A stretch of 5,053 bases of DNA, taken from an uncultured Christensenellaceae bacterium (lineage in GTDB: Bacteria > Bacillota > Clostridia > Christensenellales > UBA1242). The notes beneath the pieces were generated by a model that did no database searches, was not told the DNA's origin, and saw only the letters and a list, made by a program, of their open reading frames with translations. A program made the translations under genes and the position numbers. The DNA lies in assembly GCA_949902685.1 (NCBI GenBank), contig CATLDS010000057.1, forward strand, positions 1-5,053, read 5' to 3'. Position 1 is the first letter of the stretch. Each line of letters starts with the position of its first letter. Positions 1-5,053 of the stretch are shown piece by piece.

Positions 1-1
1 C

Positions 2-1942
2 CCACTACTCTTTAGATTAGTTGACCAGTGGGTAATTAAGATGGATGAACTACGTCCTCAATTAATTAGTGCTATTGATACTGTTGAATTTAATCCAGAT
101 TTCATGAAAAAACGTATGCTAGACTGGCTCAACAATATGGGAGATTGGGCTATATCGCGCTCAAGATATTATGGTATACCATTGCCATTCTACCCTTGTG
201 AAAACTGCGGTCATGTGACTGTCGTAGGCTCTATAAACGAATTGAAAAAATTGTCCAGCGCAGAAGAAGTGAACGCAATGCCACACATACACAGACCTTA
301 TATAGACAAAATCAAGATTAATTGTCCACATTGCAATAGCAAAGTAGAGCGAATTAAAGAAGTTGGAGACTGCTGGCTAGACGCTGGTATTACTCCTTTC
401 AGTACCAAAAAATACTTTACAGACAAAAATTTCTTCAACAAGAATTTCCCTGTAGAATGCGTAATCGAAGGTAAAGAGCAAGTTCGTCTGTGGTTCTACT
501 CACTACTCGTAATGAGTGTGGTACTGACAGGTAAAGCGCCTTACAAACGCATAGGCACTACCCCAATGCTACTCGCACAAGACGGCAAGAAACTATCTAA
601 ATCAAGTCCTAACAACATACCTCTTGATACTGCGTTCGCTGAGATTGGTGCTGATGTAATACGTTATAATTTCGTCGCTACCCCACTCGTGAATGATGTC
701 AAGTTCGGTAAAGATACTTGTGATGAAGTGAAGAGAAAATTATTAGGACTATGGAACGCATATGTATTCCTTAATACTTATGCTTACATCGACAAGCCTG
801 ATCTAACTAACTACACACCAAAAGAGAGCGAATTGACGTTCATGGACAAATGGCTCATCAATCGCGTGAATGAATTTACTCGTGACGCTCATACTGCATA
901 TAGTCGTGAGAATTTCGGTACTGTTGCGAAAGACTTTGAAGTATTAGTAGATGAACTCACCAACTGGTATATTCGTAACAACCGCAGAAGATTTTATAAG
1001 AGCGAAAATAATACTGACACATTAAATGCTTATTACTGCCTAAATTATGCTATCAAAAATATTGCAATGGCGATGTTCCCTATTATTCCATTCCTCAGCG
1101 AATATTTGTGGCAGAATGCTGTGCGCGAATTGGACAAGAATGCCAGCGAAAGTGTGGCACTCAACGGCTACAATATCGCGGAATACAAAGTGAAAGACAC
1201 AGGACTAACTAAGAAAACCGACATTGTACGAAACATCTTCACTATGACAAGTAAACTTCGTAATGAAAATCAAATCAAAGTGAAACAACCACTCAAGACA
1301 CTCTACGTCAATGGTAATGAAGAGGTCGCTAGTGCGGTTAAATTGTACCGTGACATTATTGAGAGCGAATTGAATATCAAAGATGTGGTAATGGAGAGTG
1401 ACAATTCAATATTCAACGACGAGTACCTCGTACTTGACTTTAGACGTGCAGGAGCGGTGCTAAAAGGTGACGTACAGAAAGTGAAGACTCTACTACAGAA
1501 TGCCAACGATGACGAGATGCGTATAATGGTGGCGGGATATAAAAATGGGTTCGTCAATGTGGGCGAATTTAAGAGTCTACCTAGCGAACTATTCTCTATT
1601 GCAACTAAGCCTAAGAGTGAATATGTGATAGCGAGTGAAGGCGAAATAACTGTAGTACTAGACATTACTATCAACCGTGAATTGATGTTAGAGGGACTCT
1701 CTCGAGAATTAATACGTTCAGCGCAAGTGATGAGAAAAGATGCTAACTTTAATGTTGAAGATAGAATTTATGTTGAATTTGTAACTAATGGTACGGATTT
1801 AAGCGAAATCCTAAATAAATTCGAAGATAAAATCAAAGCCGAACTACTCGCAAAAGATATTATCAACATTGACAAACCTGAAATCGAGCAAACTATCGAA
1901 ATCGGTGATGAAAAAATCACAATCAAGATGAAAAGAGTGTAA
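2..1942 (+). CDS. ileS: Isoleucyl-tRNA synthetase, type 2 (eukaryote-like), C-terminal part; 5' end outside window
   Basis: Charges tRNA-Ile with isoleucine in the cytoplasm (EC 6.1.1.5). The frame is open to the left edge, so the ATG at 41 is internal: the 13 codons before it read PLLFRLVDQWVIK, the usual continuation after the CP1 editing domain. About 646 residues are visible of the 1,000 or so usual; the HIGH motif and most of the editing domain lie upstream. Numbering from the Met at 41: GDWAISRSRYYGIPLP (34-49); two Cys pairs, C53/C56 and C95/C98, probably binding zinc; DCWLDAG (110-116); EQVRLWFYSLL (146-156); the KMSKS loop as KLSKS (184-188, nt 590-604); an anticodon-binding helical domain with LTNWYIRNNRRRFY (306-319) and NQIKVKQPL (410-418); and a C-terminal region with EGLSRELIRSAQVMRKDANF (551-570). 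That last block and the overall pattern mark the archaeal/eukaryotic-like type 2 class. The gene is convergent with acpS. Family is certain, class fairly sure. Confidence 0.97.
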   Translation, partial: PLLFRLVDQWVIKMDELRPQLISAIDTVEFNPDFMKKRMLDWLNNMGDWAISRSRYYGIPLPFYPCENCGHVTVVGSINELKKLSSAEEVNAMPHIHRPYIDKIKINCPHCNSKVERIKEVGDCWLDAGITPFSTKKYFTDKNFFNKNFPVECVIEGKEQVRLWFYSLLVMSVVLTGKAPYKRIGTTPMLLAQDGKKLSKSSPNNIPLDTAFAEIGADVIRYNFVATPLVNDVKFGKDTCDEVKRKLLGLWNAYVFLNTYAYIDKPDLTNYTPKESELTFMDKWLINRVNEFTRDAHTAYSRENFGTVAKDFEVLVDELTNWYIRNNRRRFYKSENNTDTLNAYYCLNYAIKNIAMAMFPIIPFLSEYLWQNAVRELDKNASESVALNGYNIAEYKVKDTGLTKKTDIVRNIFTMTSKLRNENQIKVKQPLKTLYVNGNEEVASAVKLYRDIIESELNIKDVVMESDNSIFNDEYLVLDFRRAGAVLKGDVQKVKTLLQNANDDEMRIMVAGYKNGFVNVGEFKSLPSELFSIATKPKSEYVIASEGEITVVLDITINRELMLEGLSRELIRSAQVMRKDANFNVEDRIYVEFVTNGTDLSEILNKFEDKIKAELLAKDIINIDKPEIEQTIEIGDEKITIKMKRV

Positions 1943-1950
1943 ATAAATTA

Positions 1951-1977
1951 AAAAATCGCGTTTTATACGCGATTTTT
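1951..1977. terminator. Bidirectional rho-independent terminator between ileS and acpS
   Basis: AAAAATCGCG (1951-1960) pairs perfectly with CGCGATTTTT (1968-1977) around a 7-base loop. The A and T runs at the stem ends give a U-tract in either direction, so it can end both ileS (stop at 1940-1942) and the leftward recX-acpS transcript. The last two bases of the stem are part of the acpS stop codon (1976-1978). The GC core is only about six pairs, so efficiency is uncertain. Confidence 0.85.
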
Positions 1978-2320
1978 ATATTACTTGCACCACGGCTGTG
2001 GAATATTCGTCTGTATGCGAGATACTTATATCTATTCTGGTAGCGTTAACTGGCTCTATCAATGAGCGAACATATGTTGACAACTTAATATATGGCATAT
2101 TTGTCTCAGTGTGTAGAACTTCGATTTTTTTATATTCGATAGTTTGATTATTCAATGCTTTAACTAATGCTTCTTTTACACAAAAGAAACCACAAAGATG
2201 TCGCTCTGGATTGGCTTGCTTCATCGCATATTCTCGCTCTGTTTTAGTGAAAATACGGGTAATTTGTTTGTCTGTCCAGTCTTTAAACCTATCATTTCTC
2301 TCTATATCTATCCCTATCAT
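1976..2320 (-). CDS. acpS: Holo-[acyl-carrier-protein] synthase (4'-phosphopantetheinyl transferase)
   Basis: Moves 4'-phosphopantetheine from CoA to the acceptor serine of acyl carrier protein (EC 2.7.8.7), using Mg2+, in the cytoplasm. The 114 residues match the usual AcpS length of about 120. Family signatures are in order: N-terminal IGIDIE with the metal-binding Asp5; IFTKTEREYA (23-32); the core CGFFCVKEALVKAL (43-56), whose Glu50 and Lys54 correspond to the metal-binding Glu and the conserved Lys; and C-terminal ISISHTDEYSTAVV (98-111). The start overlaps the recX stop in TAATG, preceded by a strong GGGAGG ribosome site, so it is the second gene of a recX-acpS unit and probably translationally coupled. 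No acyl carrier protein or fatty-acid gene is in the window, so the substrate here is not shown. Family assignment is firm. Confidence 0.95.
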   Translation of the reverse strand: MIGIDIERNDRFKDWTDKQITRIFTKTEREYAMKQANPERHLCGFFCVKEALVKALNNQTIEYKKIEVLHTETNMPYIKLSTYVRSLIEPVNATRIDISISHTDEYSTAVVQVI

Positions 2321-2916
2321 TAATCTTCCTCCCTGTAATTAACCACTCGCTTAATGGTGTCATAACTATAACCTTGAGAACGTAATCTACGCATTAATTT
2401 CTCTGTATTTTCTCTATTAATCTCTCTTGATTTAAAAAATTTATTAACTTCTTTTTCACACGAAGAAATCTCATCCACTGCGCCGAGACACTCTTCAAAC
2501 ACTTCACAACTAACCCCAAATGTCATCAGTTTTTGCTTCAATTTATTCTTGCTGTAATTAGGATTTGATTTAATATAACTATTAGCGAAGTTAGTGTCAT
2601 TGATAAGGTTATATTCTTTTAGTTTCTTCACTACTGCGATTATAGTATTGGTTTTGAACTCTTTTTTATATAAATAATCCTTTAACTGTTTCTCACTCTT
2701 AATAGCATTGGTCATATACTTGATAGCAGAATTTAGCGCTATCAATTCCATACTCTCATCTACTGCTAAATCAAATTTGTCCTCATCAATATCGCCTGTC
2801 TTGACACCTCTCTTCACTATAATGTCACTATGTAATAAAAATTCACCTCTGTCTGTATTCGCGACAAATATGTTGGCATTCCGTGAAGACTGCAATCTAA
2901 TACTCTCTATTCTCAT
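2320..2916 (-). CDS. recX: Regulatory protein RecX
   Basis: RecX binds RecA and RecA filaments and modulates strand exchange and, in many bacteria, the SOS response. The 198 residues fit the longer RecX form: an N-terminal beta-rich extension (1-55, MRIESIRLQSS...GEFLLHSDIIVKRGVKTGD), then three three-helix repeats at about 60-104 (ALNSAIKYM...SEKQLKDYLYKKEF), 105-148 (LINDTNFANSYI...KLKQKLMTFGVS) and 150-195 (EKEVNKFF...EKLMRRLRSQGYSYDTIKRVV). The N-terminal extension is normal for the family and supports the start at 2916. There is no ribosome site before that ATG; a promoter -10 ends seven bases upstream, so the mRNA is probably leaderless. recA is not adjacent. The gene is followed by acpS with a one-base overlap. 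Identification rests on the repeat pattern; I am confident of the family. Confidence 0.92.
   Translation of the reverse strand: MRIESIRLQSSRNANIFVANTDRGEFLLHSDIIVKRGVKTGDIDEDKFDLAVDESMELIALNSAIKYMTNAIKSEKQLKDYLYKKEFKTNTIIAVVKKLKEYNLINDTNFANSYIKSNPNYSKNKLKQKLMTFGVSCEVFEECLGAVDEISSCEKEVNKFFKSREINRENTEKLMRRLRSQGYSYDTIKRVVNYREED
2325..2333 (-). promoter_or_regulatory. Ribosome binding site of acpS inside the recX 3' end
   Basis: On the minus strand GGGAGGAAG lies in the last codons of recX, with 7 bases between GGGAGG and the acpS ATG. It fixes the acpS start at 2320 and explains how acpS is translated despite the TAATG overlap. Confidence 0.8.
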
Positions 2917-2922
2917 GAAATA

Positions 2923-2951
2923 ATTATACCATAAATACAGAAATGATACAA
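2923..2951 (-). promoter_or_regulatory. Promoter of the recX-acpS unit (extended -10), predicting a leaderless mRNA
   Basis: On the minus strand a consensus TATAAT (2928-2923) is preceded by TGG, an extended -10 element. A weak -35, TTGTAT (2951-2946), lies 17 bases upstream. Six bases separate the -10 from the recX ATG, so the expected start of transcription falls on the A of that ATG (2916). No ribosome site is present in between. The SOS box one might expect for a RecA regulator is not apparent. Confidence 0.7.
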
Positions 2952-2978
2952 ATTTTTAGTAGCATACATTAGTAAGAA

Positions 2979-3001
2979 AAAAGGACGAATATCGTCCTTT
3001 T
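2979..3001 (-). terminator. Rho-independent terminator of the unknown gene
   Basis: AAAAGGACGA (2979-2988) and TCGTCCTTTT (2992-3001) form a 10-bp perfect stem with a 3-base loop. Read on the minus strand it is followed by a run of T (complement of the A run at 2977-2982), which gives the U-tract for the leftward gene. The stop codon (3002-3000) lies at the foot of the stem. It separates this gene from the recX promoter just downstream. Confidence 0.85.
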
Positions 3002-3479
3002 ATACAATAGTCAAACCTTCCATTTTGATTAAATCATAACACGATGCTAAAATATTCAAATATGATGTTGTACCAGACACTTTATCAAATTGCTCCACCC
3101 ACGGTTTCTTGTATTCGTCCTTCCAAAAGTTAGACTTAGTAAACTTATCAATCTCACCTATCGTCTTAGCACCCATTATATCAAAGTATATGTCTTCAGC
3201 ATCGGGAGAACGTTTCAACTTAAGGTAGGTATGTGTAGGGAAACGTTTGTCACCAGTATCTACAGTATAACCTGATATCTCCTCCACATTGCCATATAAT
3301 CTATCCATTGTAGCCTTCATTATATCTAGCGCCAATTCACAACAATGACCGCAAGTATATTTGTGAACAATCTCTTCATCTGTGAGACCATTCTCGCGCT
3401 CTAATTCTTTAATAAAACCTATTATAGCAGAAATATTGTCCTCTAGTTTACTATCTTTAGACAAAATTAACTCTTGCAT
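3000..3479 (-). CDS. Unrecognised 159-residue protein with a possible Cys-His-Asp triad
   Basis: I do not recognise this gene. From the Met at 3479 (MQELILSK...) it gives 159 residues, soluble, with no signal peptide or membrane segment. Visible pattern: a helical N-terminus (about 10-30), then YTCGHCCELALDIM (41-54), then FPTHTYLKL (80-88), then DIYFDIMGAKT (96-106). A Cys at the start of a helix, a His in a beta-strand and an Asp in the next strand, in this order and spacing, resembles small papain/transglutaminase-like proteins (candidates Cys46, with Cys43 and Cys47 nearby, His83, Asp100). That function is inference only. The frame is open to an ATG at 3533, but those 18 codons cover the gene's own -35 and -10, and the hydrophobic stretch they encode (ICIIILI) would be a false membrane segment. 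The start at 3479 has AGAGG six bases upstream. The gene has its own promoter and terminator and is divergent from eno. Confidence 0.8.
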   Translation of the reverse strand: MQELILSKDSKLEDNISAIIGFIKELERENGLTDEEIVHKYTCGHCCELALDIMKATMDRLYGNVEEISGYTVDTGDKRFPTHTYLKLKRSPDAEDIYFDIMGAKTIGEIDKFTKSNFWKDEYKKPWVEQFDKVSGTTSYLNILASCYDLIKMEGLTIV

Positions 3480-3495
3480 ACATACCTCTATTAAA

Positions 3496-3523
3496 ATAAT
3501 AATACAAATTGAGAATTTGTCAA
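3496..3523 (-). promoter_or_regulatory. Promoter of the unknown gene
   Basis: On the minus strand a perfect -35 TTGACA (3523-3518) is followed after 16 bases by TATTAT (3501-3496), five of six matches to the -10 consensus. Transcription should start near 3489, leaving a leader of only about 10 bases that begins at the AGAGG ribosome site (3489-3485). The location inside the longer open frame is the main reason to place the start codon at 3479. Confidence 0.75.
3504..3520. promoter_or_regulatory. Perfect palindrome in the unknown gene's promoter, candidate operator
   Basis: ACAAATT-GAG-AATTTGT is a perfect 7-bp inverted repeat with a 3-base centre. It overlaps the last three bases of the -35 and fills most of the -35/-10 spacer, a classic place for a dimeric repressor. 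A degenerate copy (ACAAATT-TAA-AATTGCT, right arm 5 of 7) lies at 3532-3548, 28 bp away centre to centre, and overlaps the eno -35. The regulator is unknown and no regulator gene is in the window. It is AT-rich, so chance cannot be excluded. Confidence 0.5.
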
Positions 3524-3543
3524 GAAAATACACAAATTTAAAA

Positions 3544-3572
3544 TTGCTTTGAATATTTAGTTATGCTATAAT
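3544..3572 (+). promoter_or_regulatory. Promoter of eno-cmk (extended -10)
   Basis: Consensus TATAAT (3567-3572) with an upstream TGC (3564-3566) makes an extended -10. A weak -35, TTGCTT (3544-3549), sits 17 bases upstream. Transcription should start near 3579, giving a leader of about 16 bases. Confidence 0.75.
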
Positions 3573-3581
3573 ACTTTTATT

Positions 3582-3590
3582 AAGGGGGGA
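3582..3590 (+). promoter_or_regulatory. Ribosome binding site of eno
   Basis: AAGGGGGGA lies four bases before the ATG at 3595. It is a strong purine-rich site that fixes the enolase start; the leader holds little else. Confidence 0.8.
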
Positions 3591-3594
3591 TATA

Positions 3595-4851
3595 ATGAAA
3601 ATCAAAAATATAGTAGCATACGAAGTAATTGATAGCCGTGGTAATCCAACCGTAGAATGCGAGGTTACTCTAGAGAATGGCATACACGCTACAGCGATTG
3701 TGCCTAGTGGTGCATCTACTGGTGAGAGAGAGGCTCTAGAATTAAGAGACGGAGGAACTCGTTTCCATGGCAAAGGTGTATTGAATGCCGTTGACAATGT
3801 GAACAAAATACTTAGAAAAGAAATAGTTGGTATGGATGTCAGTAAGCAAGAATTGATTGATAATAAAATGATTGCTCTAGACGGTACTGAATTCAAAACT
3901 AATCTCGGTGCTAATGCCATTTTATCTGTCAGTTTAGCAGTGTCTCGATCTAACGCAATCAACAAAAATAAACCGTTATTTAAAACTTTCGGTAATGGTT
4001 GTACTCTACCCGTACCTATGATGAATGTAATCAACGGAGGAGCACATGCAGATAGTAATGTGGATTTCCAAGAATATATGATAGTGCCAGTGGGCGCTAG
4101 GACATTCAACGAAGCAATGCAATTCGCGGGTGAGACTTTCGTTGAACTAAAGAAAGTGCTCAAGTCCATGGGCTACCCTACCGCTGTAGGTGATGAGGGT
4201 GGTTTCGCTCCTAATTTCAAGGACAATGAGCAACCACTACAAGCAATAGTGCAAGCCATCAAAAATGCAGGATACGAACCTAAAAAAGATATTGCTATAG
4301 CGATGGATGTGGCAGCAAGTGAATTCTACAATCCTAAGACTAAAAAGTACGAACTAGTTAAGAGCAATGGAGGTAGTTTAACAAGTGCACAAATGATCAA
4401 ATGGTACACTGATTTAATCAAGCGCTACCCTATCATCTCCATAGAAGATCCTTTGAGTGAAAATGATTGGGATGGTTGGGCAAAAATGACTGAAAAATTA
4501 GGACAAAAGATACAAATTGTAGGTGATGATATTTTCGTCACTAATCCTAAAATTTTAAAAGAAGGTATCGATAAGAAAATTGCTAACGCAATATTAATCA
4601 AACTCAACCAAATAGGCAGTCTAACAGAGACCCTACAGACTACAAGGCTTGCTCAAGAAAACGGATATAATACAATTATATCACATCGTAGCGGTGAGAG
4701 CGAAGACACTACAATAGCCGACCTCGCTGTCGCTATTAATGCTGGACAGATTAAGTCGGGCTCAATATGTCGTACAGACAGAGTGGCGAAATATAATCAA
4801 CTTATACGTATAGAGAGAAATTTAGGTAAAAGGGCAAAATTTGGTCTATGA
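3595..4851 (+). CDS. eno: Enolase (phosphopyruvate hydratase)
   Basis: Interconverts 2-phosphoglycerate and phosphoenolpyruvate in glycolysis and gluconeogenesis (EC 4.2.1.11), in the cytoplasm with Mg2+. The 418 residues are slightly shorter than the usual 425-435, with a short C-terminus ending in AKFGL. All signatures are present: [10 protein letters not shown] (12-21); the mobile loop [15 protein letters not shown] (38-52); [21 protein letters not shown] (148-168) with His151; GDEGGFAPN (199-207) with catalytic Glu201; MDVAASEFY (237-245) with metal ligand Asp238; IEDPL (283-287) with Glu284; [10 protein letters not shown] (309-318) with Asp311; [13 protein letters not shown] (334-346) with catalytic Lys336; and [10 protein letters not shown] (363-372). 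No key residue is missing. It is the first gene of an operon: its TGA stop overlaps the cmk ATG in ATGA, and a TAA follows at once in the eno frame as a second stop. Confidence 0.99.
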   Translation: MKIKNIVAYEVIDSRGNPTVECEVTLENGIHATAIVPSGASTGEREALELRDGGTRFHGKGVLNAVDNVNKILRKEIVGMDVSKQELIDNKMIALDGTEFKTNLGANAILSVSLAVSRSNAINKNKPLFKTFGNGCTLPVPMMNVINGGAHADSNVDFQEYMIVPVGARTFNEAMQFAGETFVELKKVLKSMGYPTAVGDEGGFAPNFKDNEQPLQAIVQAIKNAGYEPKKDIAIAMDVAASEFYNPKTKKYELVKSNGGSLTSAQMIKWYTDLIKRYPIISIEDPLSENDWDGWAKMTEKLGQKIQIVGDDIFVTNPKILKEGIDKKIANAILIKLNQIGSLTETLQTTRLAQENGYNTIISHRSGESEDTTIADLAVAINAGQIKSGSICRTDRVAKYNQLIRIERNLGKRAKFGL

Positions 4852-5053
4852 TAATCACTATTGACGGACCTGCTGGCAGTGGAAAATCTACTGTAGCAGA
4901 TTTCTTAGCAAAAAAATTAAAATTTATTCATTTTAATTCCGGTTCACTCTATCGCGGAATTACTGCACACTTAATTAATATTGGTGCAGATTTCAAAAAC
5001 CTTGGTACTTTAGATTTTCACTCTCTAAAATTGGAAACTAAATTCATAAAAGG
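4848..5053 (+). CDS. cmk: Cytidylate kinase, N-terminal part; 3' end outside window
   Basis: Phosphorylates CMP and dCMP with ATP to the diphosphates (EC 2.7.4.25), in pyrimidine nucleotide synthesis and salvage. Sixty-eight codons are visible of the roughly 215-225 usual. [17 protein letters not shown] carries the Walker A P-loop GPAGSGKST (7-15) in the form typical of Cmk, followed by [11 protein letters not shown] (29-39), which matches the DTGALYRAIT/DSGAIYR block that lines the CMP site. Asn30 replaces the Asp usual in that block. The start overlaps the eno stop by four bases (ATGA) and has no good ribosome site of its own (only a GGG about 15 bases upstream), so it is probably translated by coupling to eno. 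The frame is open to the right edge. Other P-loop NMP kinases are less likely because of the SGxLYR block. Confidence 0.93.
   Translation, partial: MIITIDGPAGSGKSTVADFLAKKLKFIHFNSGSLYRGITAHLINIGADFKNLGTLDFHSLKLETKFIK

Noticed and set aside
41..43. ATG at 41 as the start of ileS
   Set aside because: The frame is open to the window edge and the upstream codons encode conserved IleRS sequence; the HIGH motif and editing domain must lie further upstream.
1331..1338. AGTGCGGT, the core of the Haemophilus DNA uptake sequence
   Set aside because: A single copy inside a coding region, with the leading A missing; one chance occurrence is expected often enough.
1303..1674. Minus-strand open frame of 123 codons
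   Set aside because: It lies wholly inside ileS, has a low-complexity Ser/Leu-rich translation and matches no family I know; a shadow of the real gene.
2708..2923. Plus-strand open frame of 71 codons antisense to recX
   Set aside because: Falls inside recX, with no ribosome site or family resemblance.
3090..3275. Plus-strand open frame of 61 codons antisense to the unknown gene
   Set aside because: No ribosome site, no recognisable protein, fully within a better supported gene.
3339..3353. CGHC in the unknown protein as a thioredoxin or PDI active site
   Set aside because: CGHC is the PDI motif, but there is no preceding beta-strand and Trp, no cis-Pro motif later, and the His and Asp pattern fits a different fold better.
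3561..4169. Minus-strand open frame of 202 codons
   Set aside because: Antisense to the eno 5' half and promoter; the composition is that of a complementary-strand shadow.
4425..4607. Minus-strand open frame of 60 codons in eno
   Set aside because: Covers the conserved IEDP-to-IKLN region of enolase on the other strand; a shadow.
4849..4854. UGA recoding (Gly or Trp) because eno ends TGA TAA
   Set aside because: No in-frame TGA occurs inside any of the real genes, tryptophan is TGG, and the enolase C-terminus is complete at this stop, so TGA is best read as stop.

Overview
The window is a compact, AT-rich piece of bacterial chromosome. It carries four complete genes and two genes cut by the window edges, with almost no spare DNA. 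I see no mobile elements, CRISPR arrays, tRNAs or rRNAs. The genes use TAA stops, apart from one TGA that is followed at once by TAA. Tryptophan is encoded by TGG and no long frame contains an internal TGA, so UGA is not read as Trp or Gly here. The lineage cannot be fixed from the window. The small intergenic gaps, the eukaryote-like (type 2) IleRS and the overlapping genes would fit a small-genome bacterium such as a Patescibacteria/Saccharibacteria member. The strong purine-rich ribosome sites of eno and acpS would equally fit an AT-rich Firmicute.

Layout from left to right. Positions 2-1942 (+) are the C-terminal two thirds of isoleucyl-tRNA synthetase (ileS). It converges on a leftward (-) block, and the two are separated by a bidirectional hairpin terminator at 1951-1977. 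Reading leftward, recX (2916-2320) overlaps acpS (2320-1976) by one base, making a two-gene unit under its own promoter. The recX start codon sits exactly where transcription should begin, so this mRNA looks leaderless. Upstream of it is a separate leftward gene (3479-3000) for an unrecognised 159-residue protein, with its own promoter and hairpin terminator. It has conserved-looking Cys, His and Asp residues that could form a papain/transglutaminase-like triad.

This unknown gene is divergent from the rightward eno-cmk unit. The shared 115-bp region (3480-3594) holds both promoters and a perfect 17-bp palindrome lying between the -35 and -10 of the unknown gene. Enolase (3595-4851) is complete with all catalytic motifs. 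It overlaps cytidylate kinase (4848 to the window end, truncated) by four bases (ATGA).

The recognisable genes are housekeeping: translation (ileS), carrier-protein activation (acpS), control of RecA (recX), glycolysis (eno) and pyrimidine nucleotide synthesis (cmk). The most novel material is the unknown Cys-His-Asp protein with its palindrome-bearing promoter, and the predicted leaderless recX-acpS transcript.
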